Source: Crossaster papposus (Eukaryota > Echinodermata > Asteroidea > Velatida > Solasteridae). From it: a stretch of DNA of 64,000 bases. Position numbers and translations under genes: made by a program. Every line of letters starts with the position of its first letter. The first letter of the stretch is position 1. The notes below the pieces were generated by a model. The model ran no database searches, was not told the DNA's origin, and saw only the letters and a program-made list of their open reading frames with translations. This document shows, piece by piece, positions 23,641-34,696 of the stretch. The DNA is taken from contig JBAIAA010000749.1 in NCBI GenBank assembly GCA_037893245.1, positions 558,001 to 622,000 of the forward strand, written 5' to 3'.

Positions 23641-24229
23641 GTTATTAGGAAAGCGTTTTAGAACGTACATGTACATCTATATTATTTCCGTTGCAGTCTT
23701 CTGCAGTTCCCTTGTCTCTGATAGTCTATTTCCTTTTTTTTAATAGAACCTAGGGTAATTTATTCTTGCTGGCTTTCCCATGCATACAGTACATACTTGC
23801 TTCTAAAAATGAAATGAAAAAAAAATGGTAGCTTTAGGGATGCAATTGTTCCAAAAGATGAGATCTTTCTACTCGGTACTCAATTTTGTCTGAAGTAGCC
23901 ATCATGTTTCCCAAGGACAACCTTAACAAAAGAGACCCTTGTGGCCTTATCTCCAGTCAGACATTCTGGCATAAATTGGTTTTGGGGCTGTGGGTATTTT
24001 TCTCATTAAATGTCTAATATTCCTCATGACCCAAAGAACCTTCTTTTTTTTTTACAGACAATGCTACCCTTGTACCCTTGTCTTAATTGTATCAATGGTA
24101 CTGCTTCTTAATTTTTTTTTTTTTTTTTTTTGTGGGGGGGGAGTGGGTAATTAGAAATTTTGTATTAACCTTAACCCTTCTAAATACCGGTACAACAGAA
24201 TGCACCAGTGATAAAAATGTGTTCAAAGT

Positions 24230-24410
24230 TGTTGCATTTAGCAGGTAACGCGTATTTCTCCTGGTATTATGCGTTTTGTTGCACCTAGCAGGCTTGCTGG
24301 TCGGTATACCAGCATAACCCTACACAATGAAACAGAATCCACTGTTGTATGTTGTTGCATTTAGCAGGGTTCTATTTCAGATGTTGTATTCTGTTGCATG
24401 CGGCAGGGTG
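24230..24410. repeat. Scattered TTGCATTTAGCAGG motif cluster 1
   Basis: TTGTTGCATTTAGCAGG-like words occur at about 24232, 24280, 24352 and 24388 with slight changes (TTGCACCTAGCAGG, TTGCATGCGGCAGG). Confidence 0.55.
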
Positions 24411-25355
24411 CTCATAGAAGACCCTGTGGGGATTGTAAACCACTGTCTGTTTTTGCCCCACGAAACATAATTATCTCTGGACACTGTCATCATTTGTTTC
24501 AATGGCGATTTTCAAAAAAGCCATTTTGTTTTTGTATTTGATACAAAATAGATGAATATACATATTTGTTGCAGTGCTAGATTGTGTGAAAAGATTTCCC
24601 CGTCCCCAATTTGTCTGTTTTGCCCTGAAAGACGAATTTTAAGATTGATTTAGGGATTCTAAACTTAACATGTAATCTGTGAATATTTTGAGCTTTGTGT
24701 CATTTTTGTGGTATTTTTTTTCAGCTTGTGCTTTTTTTTGTCTGTATATGGTAAAAAAAACCAGTACGATTTGACAAATGACCAACTAAATATTTTCTTT
24801 TCCAATAGCTCAGTGAAAAAGATCGGTGTATTCCCTTAAATATACAATTTCTGTTGTAAAAAAACAAAAAACAAACAAAAAACATTAGTCCTTTTTACAT
24901 GTAAATCACATACCCTTGTGTTGCTTTTTTTCCTTTTTCTGTTTTCGTAGAATTTTTTTCCCCACTCATTTTGGCTCTCATTCTCTCCTCTTCTTCATAA
25001 CTGCCTGCTCTGTTTTTCGGGGACATCGGCCTGTGAGGACTCGGGGATAAGAGGCTCTTGAAAATGCGCGTTCCCGCTCTCAACAACATGGGCCAGCGTG
25101 ATTGGCAGTTCTCAAGGAGAGACACAGTTTCACCGATATGCATGCATGCCGCTAGTAATGTCTAGAGCGAGGGCAAGGCATAGAAGAGCGAAAGAGAGAC
25201 GGAGGGGAAAAAAGAAAAAAATTAGCAGCGGTTCAGGGATAGGAAAGCTAGTATGTGCACCGACTCGGGGTTTACGGCAGAGACGGGGAGAAAAAATAAC
25301 CGCTGATGGGGCTGTGTTGAATAGTAATGAGAACTCTTGAAAAACAAATTATTAC

Positions 25356-25379
25356 TTTTTTTTTTTTTTTTTTTTTTTT
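25356..25379 (+). repeat. Poly-T run (24)
   Basis: Uninterrupted T tract. Confidence 0.95.
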
Positions 25380-25881
25380 GAAGGTCTGGGAACGTATCTT
25401 GCTGCATGAATTTGAAGTCTCTGAGTTTTTATTATTACAGTAATTTTTTTTTTTGGGTGGTGTTTTTAAAAGGTTGGTTTGGGCAATTTGGGATTTAAGG
25501 GGAAGCGTTGTTTGTAGAGGGCATATATTGATGGGTCTAGTTGAGTGTGAATTTGGAGTCTGTTGAATATGCACCCATCCAAATTTGAATGCTTTTATAT
25601 GAGGCGAAGTAAATCTATTAGAAATGTAAATGTTTTGTTATCTCAGTGTTGATCTGAAGAGGGTAGAATCATTTAGGCAAAGTTTCGCACAGGCCTCGAG
25701 AGCAATTCCACATAAACAGTGCGACTCTTTGAAAGAGAATTTCGCATAACATAATTTCACATGCAAATAACATGTCCACAAGTTAAATTCTTTAAAAATT
25801 TTGTTATTACAGTTCTACTACTACTGTAACAAATGTTAAATACATCAAAGAAAAAAAAATCAAATGCCTTTTTATTTTTTT

Positions 25882-26172
25882 AAAAGGTGGTAGCGATTTT
25901 GAGATATTGCTGAAAATCTGGAGTGGTTATGTCCACGCAGGAAAAATAATCTGCAATGGAACACACAATCTGAAAAACGTCACTGCAGTAACTCTTCTCA
26001 GATTAAAAGTTTTGGGGATAAAAAGTGATATATTTGTCCATAACCGCAGTACTTCGAAGTGAAAAGTTTATACAAATGCATTATACTATCCAAAGCTGCT
26101 GTACTTCTTTCCAAGTTAGTTTTTATTGCCATTAATTTTGGGAGTAATTACCAAACGTATACGATCCCTTTA
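25882..26172 (+). mobile_element. Family H MITE, 5'-truncated
   Basis: Matches the 3' part of 9494-9881: AGGTGGTAGCGATTTTGAGA, the TCCACGCAGGA block, and the closing AACGTATACGATCCC followed by TTAA. Confidence 0.85.
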
Positions 26173-26213
26173 AGCTAAAACAAAACCGGTTTGTTTTTGA
26201 CAATATATCACAC

Positions 26214-27088
26214 TTAAAGGCAGTAGGGCCTATGTATACACCATTTGCTTTTGCTGTAATTTTTGAAAATAGAAGTGTTATTAGAAGAAATTTATATTAA
26301 ATATTGTGACGCTGACCTGTTTAAAGTTTTGTGTTCATAAAAGCTGGAAAAACTAAGAAAAAAAGTGCTGTTTTTGCAGTCTGGTTCATCGACTTCAATC
26401 AGACGAATTTAATAAATTAGAGGCAGTGTTTGAAAATAGTCAGGTTTTTACAACGATTGCCAGCCGGCAATCGTTTGAAATTAATGCACAATTGTGACCG
26501 GCTCCAGGAAAAGGTGACATAAGTCGCAAAAACTAAAAATAGAGTTACATGTATGTACATAACCTGAAAAGTCCAGGATATAAGCTTTCATTTGGTACAT
26601 AGTACAGCTCCATAGCCCCTCCCGTTCCGTTGATATGACGTTTTTGCATATTAATGGGTTTCATGGAATTCAAAATACACAACTGAGAAAACAGGTTTCG
26701 AAACGCAACAAAACTAAGACAATACATTTGAACCATGCACTCTTAAAAGGTTTCGTTTCACTTTATTTATCGAATTCCAGCTTTTTGTTAATTAAATCTG
26801 AAACTTTGGATATTAAAGATGTCATTTAAGACAAAAAATGAAAATCTAATTTTGATAAAAACATTTACCCCTATTAACTTTAACAGGCCATTACTCATAA
26901 ATGCATAGCGCGACTTATTTCACCTTTTCCTATATCGGGTCACAATTTTGCTTTTCTAGCAAACCACATCATGTGATTTCACAGGATGCTTGAGACTGTT
27001 GTTTACTTTATACAGTCAAGTAAGATATTTCATAATTATTAAATAGTTTTGTTTTTTGCTTTTTGCAAATGGTGTATATAACCTTTAG
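26214..27088 (+). mobile_element. Family B element with a nested family C element
   Basis: Opens TTAAAGGCAGTAGGGCCTAT then GTATACACCATTTGC, and closes GCAAATGGTGTATATAACCTTT. The interior shows GACGCTGACCTGTTTAAAG, as in other B copies. A complete C element occupies 26493-26944. Confidence 0.75.
26493..26944. mobile_element. Family C fold-back element (arm type ACCGGCTCC...GGTGACATAAGTCGC)
   Basis: Arms pair: TGTGACCGGCTCCAGGAAAA with the reverse of TTTTCCTATATCGGGTCACA, and GACATAAGTCGC with GCGACTTATTTC. It is nested in the B element 26214-27088. Confidence 0.85.
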
Positions 27089-27276
27089 CCACATGTACAT
27101 AGTATAGTACTTTCCAACTCATTGACCCACCACCCAAATGAAAGATTTCTCTAATATGAAAAATGTCCCCTTTATTAGGACACCATTTTTGTTGTTGTGA
27201 GGCTTGTACAAGAAGTTAGGAAGATTTTATCAATTTCTCCCTTTTCATGCATGTCCACTTTTGCGTGGAATTGCCC

Positions 27277-27867
27277 TTAAAGGTAGTATACACCATTGGT
27301 AATTGCTTGAATTATCATGAATAAGTGGATTTCGGGGGTTGTATTTTATAGTAAATATCGTTTAACTAATCGTGAATTTTACAATCGATTTTACAATCGT
27401 GAATGCCGAGAAATTGTGAATTTGTTTTCAACCGGCGTCGAGTTATCTTTGTTTTTTCGCGATTGCCGTCCGGCGATTGCAAATTTTTCTTTATAAAATT
27501 TAATTTTCCGGGAATAATGACAGGATATCTAGCGCAATCATTTTGCTGGATGCCTAGAATCATTATTTACTGTCAAATGAGTAAGATATTTCTCAATATT
27601 TCTCAATGTTTCTCCTGTCAGCTATGATGTGCATCATGCTGTTTGTTGCCCTACATGTATATGTTTGTTTCGTGTACACAGTCATTATGTCTCTGAAGAA
27701 GATCTTGTTAAGATCGAAATATTAGGCCCTCTTAACTTATTTGATTTGTATATTTCAGGTCATTCCAGCCAGTAAGCAGTTTGCAGCAGTTTTAATCTTA
27801 TTCATATTTCTCAATAATTCGGTAGTAAATATTTTCGATACCTGCAAATGGTGTATCCTACCTTTAA
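27277..27867 (+). mobile_element. Family A MITE with a nested retro-insertion
   Basis: TTAA at 27277 then AGGTAGTATACACCATTGGT, closing GCAAATGGTGTATCCTACC and TTAA at 27864. It is longer than other copies because of the insertion at 27608-27803. Confidence 0.9.
27608..27803 (+). mobile_element. 196-bp insertion with 12-bp target duplication, retroelement 3'-end type
   Basis: Flanked by ATATTTCTCAAT at 27596-27607 and 27804-27815; uninterrupted A copies have a single version. It contains CTCTGAAGAAGATCTTGTTA and AGATCGAAATATT, a hairpin word between CTGAAGA and GAAA reminiscent of the degenerate hammerhead-like motif in Penelope-like elements. There is no ORF. Confidence 0.7.
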
Positions 27868-28009
27868 TCTACATTTAAATTTAATTTTTTTAAAGGCCCT
27901 CTACTCATGAGTTAAGATTGATTTTGTTTTGGTTTTATCATGTTTATAGAGCAAGGTTCTGTATTTTTAGAAGTTTAATTTTACTGTTTCAGGCCTTCAT
28001 TTGGGTACA

Positions 28010-28082
28010 GTACACAGTACTACAAAATACTACACAATTGTCATAGACCAATGTAGCGAGTGTAATTAATGTTTTGTAGTAT
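28010..28082. repeat. Family L hairpin repeat
   Basis: AGTACTACAAAATACTACAC is answered by TTTTGTAGTATTG. Related to 33049-33148. Confidence 0.6.
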
Positions 28083-28377
28083 TGGGGTTAATAATTGTTC
28101 AAACCCCGAAAGCCCACCCAAACAAGAATTTTGTTGTCTTGTACTAATTATTATAAAACTATGAAACCGGGCCCTGCCTTTGTTCATATTAATTCTCCCC
28201 CCCAAAAAAAAAACCAACAAAAACCAAACAAAAACAAACATGTTTCAGCTGAAACATGCCTTTTCATTCATCTTTTTTTCGAAAATAGAAAGCAGCAAAA
28301 CAGTCAAGGAAGTGCAGACTGTCTGATAATGTAATTTAACAGACAAACACCAACCGTTCAAACATTGAATAAAAAAA

Positions 28378-28398
28378 GGGGGGGGGGGGGGGGGGGGG
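28378..28398 (+). repeat. Poly-G run (21)
   Basis: Uninterrupted G tract after an A(7) run. Confidence 0.95.
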
Positions 28399-28444
28399 CA
28401 ACTGATGGACAGCTTTCTAAGTGGTTTTGATATATGAACAAGTA

Positions 28445-28490
28445 CATGTACAACTGATAACATAGTAACCAACAGCTAATGTATCACCAC
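28445..28490. mobile_element. Family W element, left part (split by F)
   Basis: CAACTGATAACATAGTAACC and AGCTAATGTATCACCAC match 56029-56075. Confidence 0.75.
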
Positions 28491-29173
28491 CTAATAATAA
28501 ATACCTAGGAGAGTTGCTGGCTTCTGATTGGTCGAGACTCGATCACGTGGAGTGGATTATCAGGTAGTAATATCATGGGTTTCAAGAAGCGAATAAATGT
28601 TCCCTGAACCAGCATTAATCAAGCATCATGTAAGCCCATGATTGGCCGAATGCAACAGTTCTACGGTAACTTGTAACAAGGACGTGTCAAATCTTGATGC
28701 TGCGCGCTATAAAATGTACGCGTAGAACGTTTGTATCTATACGCGCGGCATTTTCAAAATGCTCGTGTCGTCTGCTAACGCTAGCGCGTTGCTATACACG
28801 GTGGGCATCAGTGGTCAGCTAATCTGGTCTCAAAGTATGCGTTATAATAACAACACATATTGAAGAGACAAGGTACCATGCATAAGCTAAAACATGGCCC
28901 TTAAACATGAACACAAAACGCTGGAAATATCGCCGAAAGAAAAGTCACGAGATTTGGAGCATTTTGACAATTTTTCTCGTTTAAAAGGTATTTATTAAAG
29001 GTAATAACAGTGCGAGGACCCAGTTATTACTGCGTTATAATGACCGGGTTGGGGGATGACCGCTGGTAATGGACCTCGCCTTCGGCTCGATCCATTACTG
29101 GTGGTCATCCCCCAACCCGGTCATTATCACGCAGTAATAACCGGGTCCTCGAACTGTTATTACCTAAATAATG
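28491..29173 (+). mobile_element. Family F element, complete, nested in a family W element
   Basis: Same body as 15361-15990 plus a full terminal hairpin (29000-29164). It is flanked by CCAC at 28487-28490 and 29174-29177. The homologous W copy at 56029 has this site uninterrupted (GTATCACCAACCGATTGACC). Confidence 0.85.
29000..29164 (+). other. Near-perfect hairpin with about 74-bp arms
   Basis: The arms 29000-29073 and 29090-29164 pair at roughly nine positions in ten. They include GGTAATAACAGT, GCGAGGACCC, GTTATTACTGCG and GACCGGGTTGGGGGATGACC. A 16-nt loop (CCTCGCCTTCGGCTCG) separates them. Confidence 0.9.
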
Positions 29174-29330
29174 CCACACAAATTGACCGATGCTGTATCA
29201 CTAACCAATAATGTAACAACAAATGGCCGACAGTGTAGTGACTAATACTGCACTATCAGTCAATTTCTGTTACATTATCGGTCAATTTCTGTTACATTAT
29301 CGGTTAAGACCGATAATGTAATAACAATGC
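29174..29330. mobile_element. Family W element, right part (split by F)
   Basis: TTGACCGATGCTGTATCACT and AATGTAACAACAAATGGCCG match 56078-56130. It then shows TTACATTATCGGTCAATTTC twice, and TTATCGGTTAAGACCGATAA is a local palindrome. Confidence 0.75.
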
Positions 29331-29590
29331 GCCGTATTTTTAGCTGCATGAGGGCGCTGTAAGACGCCATTTTCTGGGTACCACCCAACACAGGCAAAAT
29401 CGTGTTTTATTGAAGTACATGTAGTTGTAGTAACTTTAATTTTATCTAAAAATTGAATATTAGGAAAAAAAATATTTTGGAGCTGTTAGAATATTTAAAC
29501 TGACGTGAATTATCTCCTAATAACTTTTAATTATACCCCCAAATACAGTGAGCACCGCGCCCTCTACGTTAAATAATACGGCCTATTGAC
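29330..29590 (+). mobile_element. Family G element
   Basis: GCGCCGTATTTTTAGCTGCA, GAGGGCGCTGTAAGACGCCA and CTCCTAATAACTTTTAATTA, closing CGCCCTCTACGTTAAATAAT and ACGGCC. The ends are imperfect inverted repeats. Confidence 0.8.
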
Positions 29591-30217
29591 CGTACCGATA
29601 GTGACCACAGACAAATTTGTTGTACATGTACATTGTTGAAAGCGCATGTGTACCACAGATCGTTGTGTTAAACATGGCGTTTTCAATATCTTCGTTTAGC
29701 ATTGGTGATTTGCCTCTGTTCTCGAGTACTGCTCCCTATTGAATATTGCAAAGGCTATTTCCTGGGTATAATTTAGAGTAGTCGGGGAGTGATGCATACA
29801 TTTTTACGGGTGATTTTCCTGAACATGGTGCCCCTTGCTGTAACAGTCGGGTTCTGCACAACGGACCTGGAACCCCACCACCGAAATTAAGAAAATTAGG
29901 AAAGTCGGACAAAACTATTTTTAAAATGGAGGGTGAAGGTGATACGACGATTTCGTGAAAGAACACAATAATACGCAAACAGTCGTCGTAAACACTGTTT
30001 AAAACGTTGCACAGCTACGCCAAGTTTCGTGAAATGCTCCGTAAGGAAATGGCGCAGCTACGTAACATTTTTGTTGCGTAAGCCTTACGCCACTTTTGAA
30101 AATGGCGCAAGCTACGCACTTTTCGTGAAATCGGCTGCTGCTGCTTCCAATGATAAAAATGCACAACTGACAAGTACAAATTAAAGATATACAAAATTAA
30201 AATCCCATTGTCTGAAA

Positions 30218-30641
30218 TGTGACCTGTTCCAACGAAACCCGGACAAAGTCGCACAATGTGTTTTGTCACAATGTACTCCTGAAGTCATTTCTGGATGGAT
30301 TTTACCATTTTGAGGTTTTAGGTTTTCCTAAGTCACTCACTATTAATCGACAATCTCCTCAAATTTGAACCAAATCCGTCTACCAGAAGTGGTTTGTTTG
30401 GTCAATTTTGTGAAACATTTGTGTATAAAAATAATACGCTTTTCTGAACTTCAAAGCTGTTTATCTCATAATTAGGTTGTCAGGGTTTTATCACTAAATC
30501 CAGACCCCAGGGAAGATAGGGTGGGGGTACATATGTAAATGATACATCATTTTAAAGCTGAGAACCTAGAGAATTTGAAAAAAGCAAAATCTGAAAAACT
30601 AAAAAGTCGACTTTGTCCGGGTTTCGTGGGAACAGGTCACA
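30218..30641 (+). mobile_element. Family C fold-back element (arm type GAAACCCGGACAAAGTC)
   Basis: TGTGACCTGTTCCAACGAAA and CCCGGACAAAGTCG at the left are answered by GACTTTGTCCGGGTTTCG and GGAACAGGTCACA at the right. It contains CATCATTTTAAAGCTGAGAA near the right end. Confidence 0.9.
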
Positions 30642-31227
30642 AATGTTAAAAATGAGAAATAGACCTTTAAAGTTGGAGTTTTGTATTAAACAAAAATGCT
30701 TTGTCAATGAAGTTTTAATTTGGAACTTTTACAGAACAGTTGAAACATAAACGGCACCACAAAAAATGTAAAATCACCAGATTACTGAAAATCAGCCCAC
30801 ATCTTTTTGCAGCTGTTTCTCCATTCGTAGCTCTGCCCAATTCCGCCTGGTTTTGACATACCATGTCACATATTAAAACTTGAATCATCTTTGCCAATAC
30901 TTGAGAAAACCAACAGTTCCCTTCTTGGAGCTTTTTTGAGTCTGTCATTTCTGCGTATCCACACATTTTGATTTTGTTACACTCATCTATGTTCCGTCAA
31001 GGTAGATTTTATCAGTTTCAATAGGAATTATAAGTAAGCTTTATAGGTTTTTTTTTATATATATATTAGCCTAGCCACTTTTGTCAGTTTTCCGGAAATT
31101 AAGAAAACGTGACAACGCAAGGTTGGTAATACTAGTTGCAGGGCACACTCAATTGTTTTTATCCATTTAAAAAAATGGGATTTACTCGAGTGCCAAATGT
31201 TTTTTTGCTTATTTTTGTTACTTGTAG

Positions 31228-31300
31228 GTAACTACGGAAACTCTTCTAGCAGACAGGGCAACAATGCAGGCCATGACAGCTACCAGTCCAGTCAGCAAAG
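31228..31300 (+). CDS. Coding exon (third from last): small G/N/S/Q-rich exon
   Basis: A 73-bp exon. The acceptor is TTTTTGTTACTTGTAG and the donor is GTATGT at 31301. Its first two bases finish the Gly codon opened by the upstream exon. It then reads 23 codons (NYGNSSSRQGNNAGHDSYQS and SQQ) and leaves AG for the next exon. Asn, Ser, Gly and Gln continue the low-complexity character. No stop occurs in this frame. It is too short to be a convincing exon alone; the evidence is the matching phase on both sides and the matching composition. Confidence 0.72.
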
Positions 31301-31555
31301 GTATGTGGAACTCTTGTGGAAACTTCCTTTGAAAAGAATAGCTTTGTGTATCCTGCCAAGCAATGATTTTTGAATATTTTACTGACATGACCTTTTGTAC
31401 TCTGATGCCACACTGTCCTGTTATGAGAGCCGTATCGGGACATCAGTTTCGTAGTACCATACAAAAGTGCACATGTGAGCAAAGTGTGACGTCATCAGTA
31501 CGTAGGCTTTTTACCACAACATTTGCAGTTTAACCATTCTTGACCATTTTCCAAA

Positions 31556-31808
31556 TGTGACCTGCTCCCATAAAACCAGACATAAGTGGGTTTTTTTTTA
31601 AAGTGAGATATTGTTATTTCCATTTAGTTGATTCCCATTAAAACGCGTGTACACGCAGTCTTAAAACCCTCATAACATTGAAAGTATGTATGGTATAAAG
31701 GTGGTTTTGGTACCAAATGAAAGCTGAAGATGTGTACTAAATGAAAATAGCAATATCTCACTTTTCACAAAAACACACTTATGTTTGGTTTTGTGGGAGC
31801 AGGTCACA
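31556..31808 (+). mobile_element. Family C fold-back element (arm type AAAACCAGACATAAGTG)
   Basis: TGTGACCTGCTCCCATAAAA is answered by TTTTGTGGGAGCAGGTCACA. It lies in the intron just 256 bp after a coding exon. Confidence 0.9.
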
Positions 31809-32160
31809 AATGTGCGACTTCTCTGCCTCTGTTGTTATGTTAGCATTCTCACTGCATACTCTGGTACTCTGCCCCTAATGCAGCTCTGAATGCGTGATGT
31901 ACTGTACGTGTATGTTCATGAAGAAATCCAATACAGTATGTTTACAAGATTGTACTACAAATATGGTGTGGACTAAAACATCTACTGTATTAAACCTGAC
32001 ATACCGGTACCAAGCTTTCTGCACACATACATGAATACATTAGCATATTCTTTTTTGAGACTTGGCTTTTTTGTGTGTGGAGGAGGGCGGAATGATTAAC
32101 TTGCAAAAGCCTTGAGTGACTGAAGCCCACACATCTGAATGAATAACATCTTGCCGACAT
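31809..32160. other. Intronic sequence, nothing recognised
   Basis: Unique-looking intron sequence with CCGGTA and ACATGTA words and no element ends. Confidence 0.45.
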
Positions 32161-32960
32161 CCAAGCTAGACTCACGACAAATCAAGCAGGCTGTCCACAA
32201 GTACCCTTCTGGTTCGTTCTTGACGACCAGGTCTCTCTCGGCTCAAGATGGTCCTCTCAAAGACGAGAGAAAGAAGTGAGAAGAGAGAGAGAAAAAAGGA
32301 CAAGTGAAGGGAGAGAAAATACTCAGCCCCACTTTGGTGTTTGTGGTACTCTTTAGACTTCATCCCACGATCTCAGATTGGGCTCTTGTCCGTCGCCGGC
32401 AGCAAAGTTTGGCCATGGGGATGTAACAGGATTTGCCCGGCACACTCGGTGGAGAAGAGGGGAAGGTGTCTCCACAGACCAGGGTCTGGGCCGGGCCCAA
32501 CCGTGGTAATGGTACTTGTGCTACACTTCTGACCAAATTCAAGGGGGTAGGGAGGCCGTTGTTCAACGGCTTCAATGGCCGGGTCTTTACACACTCAACT
32601 GCAATCTTCAGTACGGGTAAAAGAGTGGTTGGTTTATGGCTGGCAGCGGGGTGGCTCGCGTGGATGTGCGTGTGTGTGTGTGTATATAAATGCATGTGTG
32701 TCTCTATCTCTCTGGCTATTATTTCTGGCGAGTGTATTTTGTCGGGCTGTTCGCAGTTTGCGACGGTGGTCGGGTCCAAAATGGATGTTTTGCCCGTCTT
32801 TGGTGGATTTATAACTTGTGCCAGGATTTAGGCAGGAGATGAGAGAAGCAGCTTGCTTGAATATGACGGCATAAGTTTGTTTTCGTGGTAAGCATCTATT
32901 TTGGCTTTTCATATGTGTGTCATATCCAAGTGGACTTGGGAAGTTTGGTGAAAGGATCAC
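32160..32960. other. Intronic GC-rich, non-repeat block
   Basis: Markedly GC-richer than the surrounding intron, with a purine tract (32260-32320, GAGA repeats) and a TG run with TCTC (32660-32720). Overlapping short ORFs exist on both strands, but none has a recognisable domain or a splice-consistent phase with the gene. It is a candidate regulatory or non-coding RNA region. Confidence 0.35.
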
Positions 32961-33048
32961 AATCCATGCAACGCCTAAAATCTGCATTTTTTGTAACCCT
33001 TGAAAGTACAGGCAGAAGACGCCATCTTTAGAGGTGTTAACGTTACCT

Positions 33049-33148
33049 AATACTACAAAATACTACTTGAGTAGACTGTGACATGTACAGTACTCTTACT
33101 ACACTGGCCTATGAGAATTGTGTAGTATTTTGTAGTACAGTGTACTGT
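33049..33148. repeat. Family L hairpin repeat
   Basis: TACTACAAAATACTACTTG at the left and GTGTAGTATTTTGTAGTA at the right pair across a loop of about 60 nt. Confidence 0.7.
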
Positions 33149-33289
33149 ACCATAAACGAATGCCTTGGACGTTGGGGTTGATGTAATTCAGTAACATAAT
33201 TACATGTAGGTCTTCTGTTGCCTAACCAGCAGCCTATCTCTTTTTTTTTAAAAGTATTGCCCTCTTAACAAAACGCAACAACATAAACA

Positions 33290-33790
33290 TGTTGTGGCAT
33301 GCATGTACTCTTACTGTTGCATTTAATTAACAGCCAACTCCAGTTGCCCATGCTTTGTTGCATCTTGTTGTATTTAGCAGGATAACTGCTCTAAATACAT
33401 ACACAGGGCCTTTTCGAATCTCTGGCTTCGTCTTCGTCTTTGGCTTAAGGCGATTTTTGACTCCTAACTGCAAGATCTCCAGCCACATTCTGACGTCTGT
33501 TGTGCTTCAGAAACATTCACTCGAGTGATGTAAACCCAAAAGTTAGACTATTTCAATTTTCTTCCATTTCTATTTGCTTCTCCGTAATTCCGAATTCGGA
33601 GGCAAAGCCAAAGACGAAGCAACGGTTTCGAAAAGGCCCATAGTGCCAACTGCCAAAGCAATGCAATGTATGTATACAGACTGTTGCATATGGTCACTGC
33701 TTGGTGGCTGGTGGATATTGGCTTCACTGTGACTGCAATGCAACATAATCAACTGTTGGAGTTAGTTGCATTTAGCATGTACCGGTACAT
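33290..33790. repeat. Scattered TTGCATTTAGCAGG motif cluster 2
   Basis: Words such as GTTGTATTTAGCAGG (33367), GTTGCATTTAATTAACAG (33317) and GTTGCATTTAGCATG (33763) interrupt unrelated sequence. Element U lies between them. Confidence 0.5.
33406..33639. mobile_element. Element U: 234-bp MITE
   Basis: GGGCCTTTTCGAATCTCTGG and CTTCGTCTTTGGCTT at the left are answered by GCCAAAGACGAAGCAACGG and TTTCGAAAAGGCCC at the right. Confidence 0.8.
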
Positions 33791-34696
33791 GTACGGTAGC
33801 TGATGAAAACATGATGAGGGTTAGGGTTAAATAGCTATTGCATGAAGTCTATTATTCTTTATTGCATGAAGTCTACATCTACATGTACATTCTATTACAC
33901 TGGTACACTTTATGCTATCTTGTTCAAACAGGACTTTTAAAGACTGTCCCATAAGGTGAAAAGAAAAGACTATGCATACTGCATACTTGTGTGTTTTGGC
34001 TGGTAACTCTTGCGTACGGTACATGTACCGGTACATGCCAGTAACTGTAATAGCCACCTTTCATAAGTTACTGTGTAACTATTTGTAAACAAATGCACCT
34101 GATGAAGGACCTCTTGATTTTATCGTACTTACAGGTACACTTTGCTTTCGTTCAGTTTATAGTCGCTGTTGAACTTCCTGATCCTGTCTTTCTGTTGTCG
34201 ATTGCAATATGCATGTCTAAACCAGAGAAGTACATGTAGTGAACCTCAGAAAAGCTGACAATAATTACGGTATTATTCAAACAATGAGTCAAATTTTTAC
34301 AGATACAACAATTTGATGGTTTTTTTTCCCCCCAAAGTAATACATGTAGCCTGGGCAATTTCATGTAAACAACGTGACATTTTAAGAAGATAATTTTCTC
34401 TTTGAAGTGCAATTTACATGTATAATACACAAGTTAATAGTTTGGTACAAATTCGTTACAAGTCGACTATACTGTAACAACAACAACTTTAATTACACGT
34501 GTACAATAACAGTTTAAAAAATGACACTCCTTTTCATTTAAACAAATATTAGTATTAATTAACAAGGTAACAGCGTGACATAAAAATGACATTGGTTTTC
34601 ACTTGCTTTAAATGAGTTGATAAAACCCTGTGAATGTACAGAATCTCATAAATTAGTTTTTAAGTACTGGTTATGTACACAGTATCCATTTATAAC

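Noticed and set aside
32360..32987. Overlapping ORFs of 110-139 codons in the GC-rich intron block
   Set aside because: Similar lengths occur on both strands, with simple repeats (TG runs) inside, no recognised domain, and no splice phase that joins the gene.
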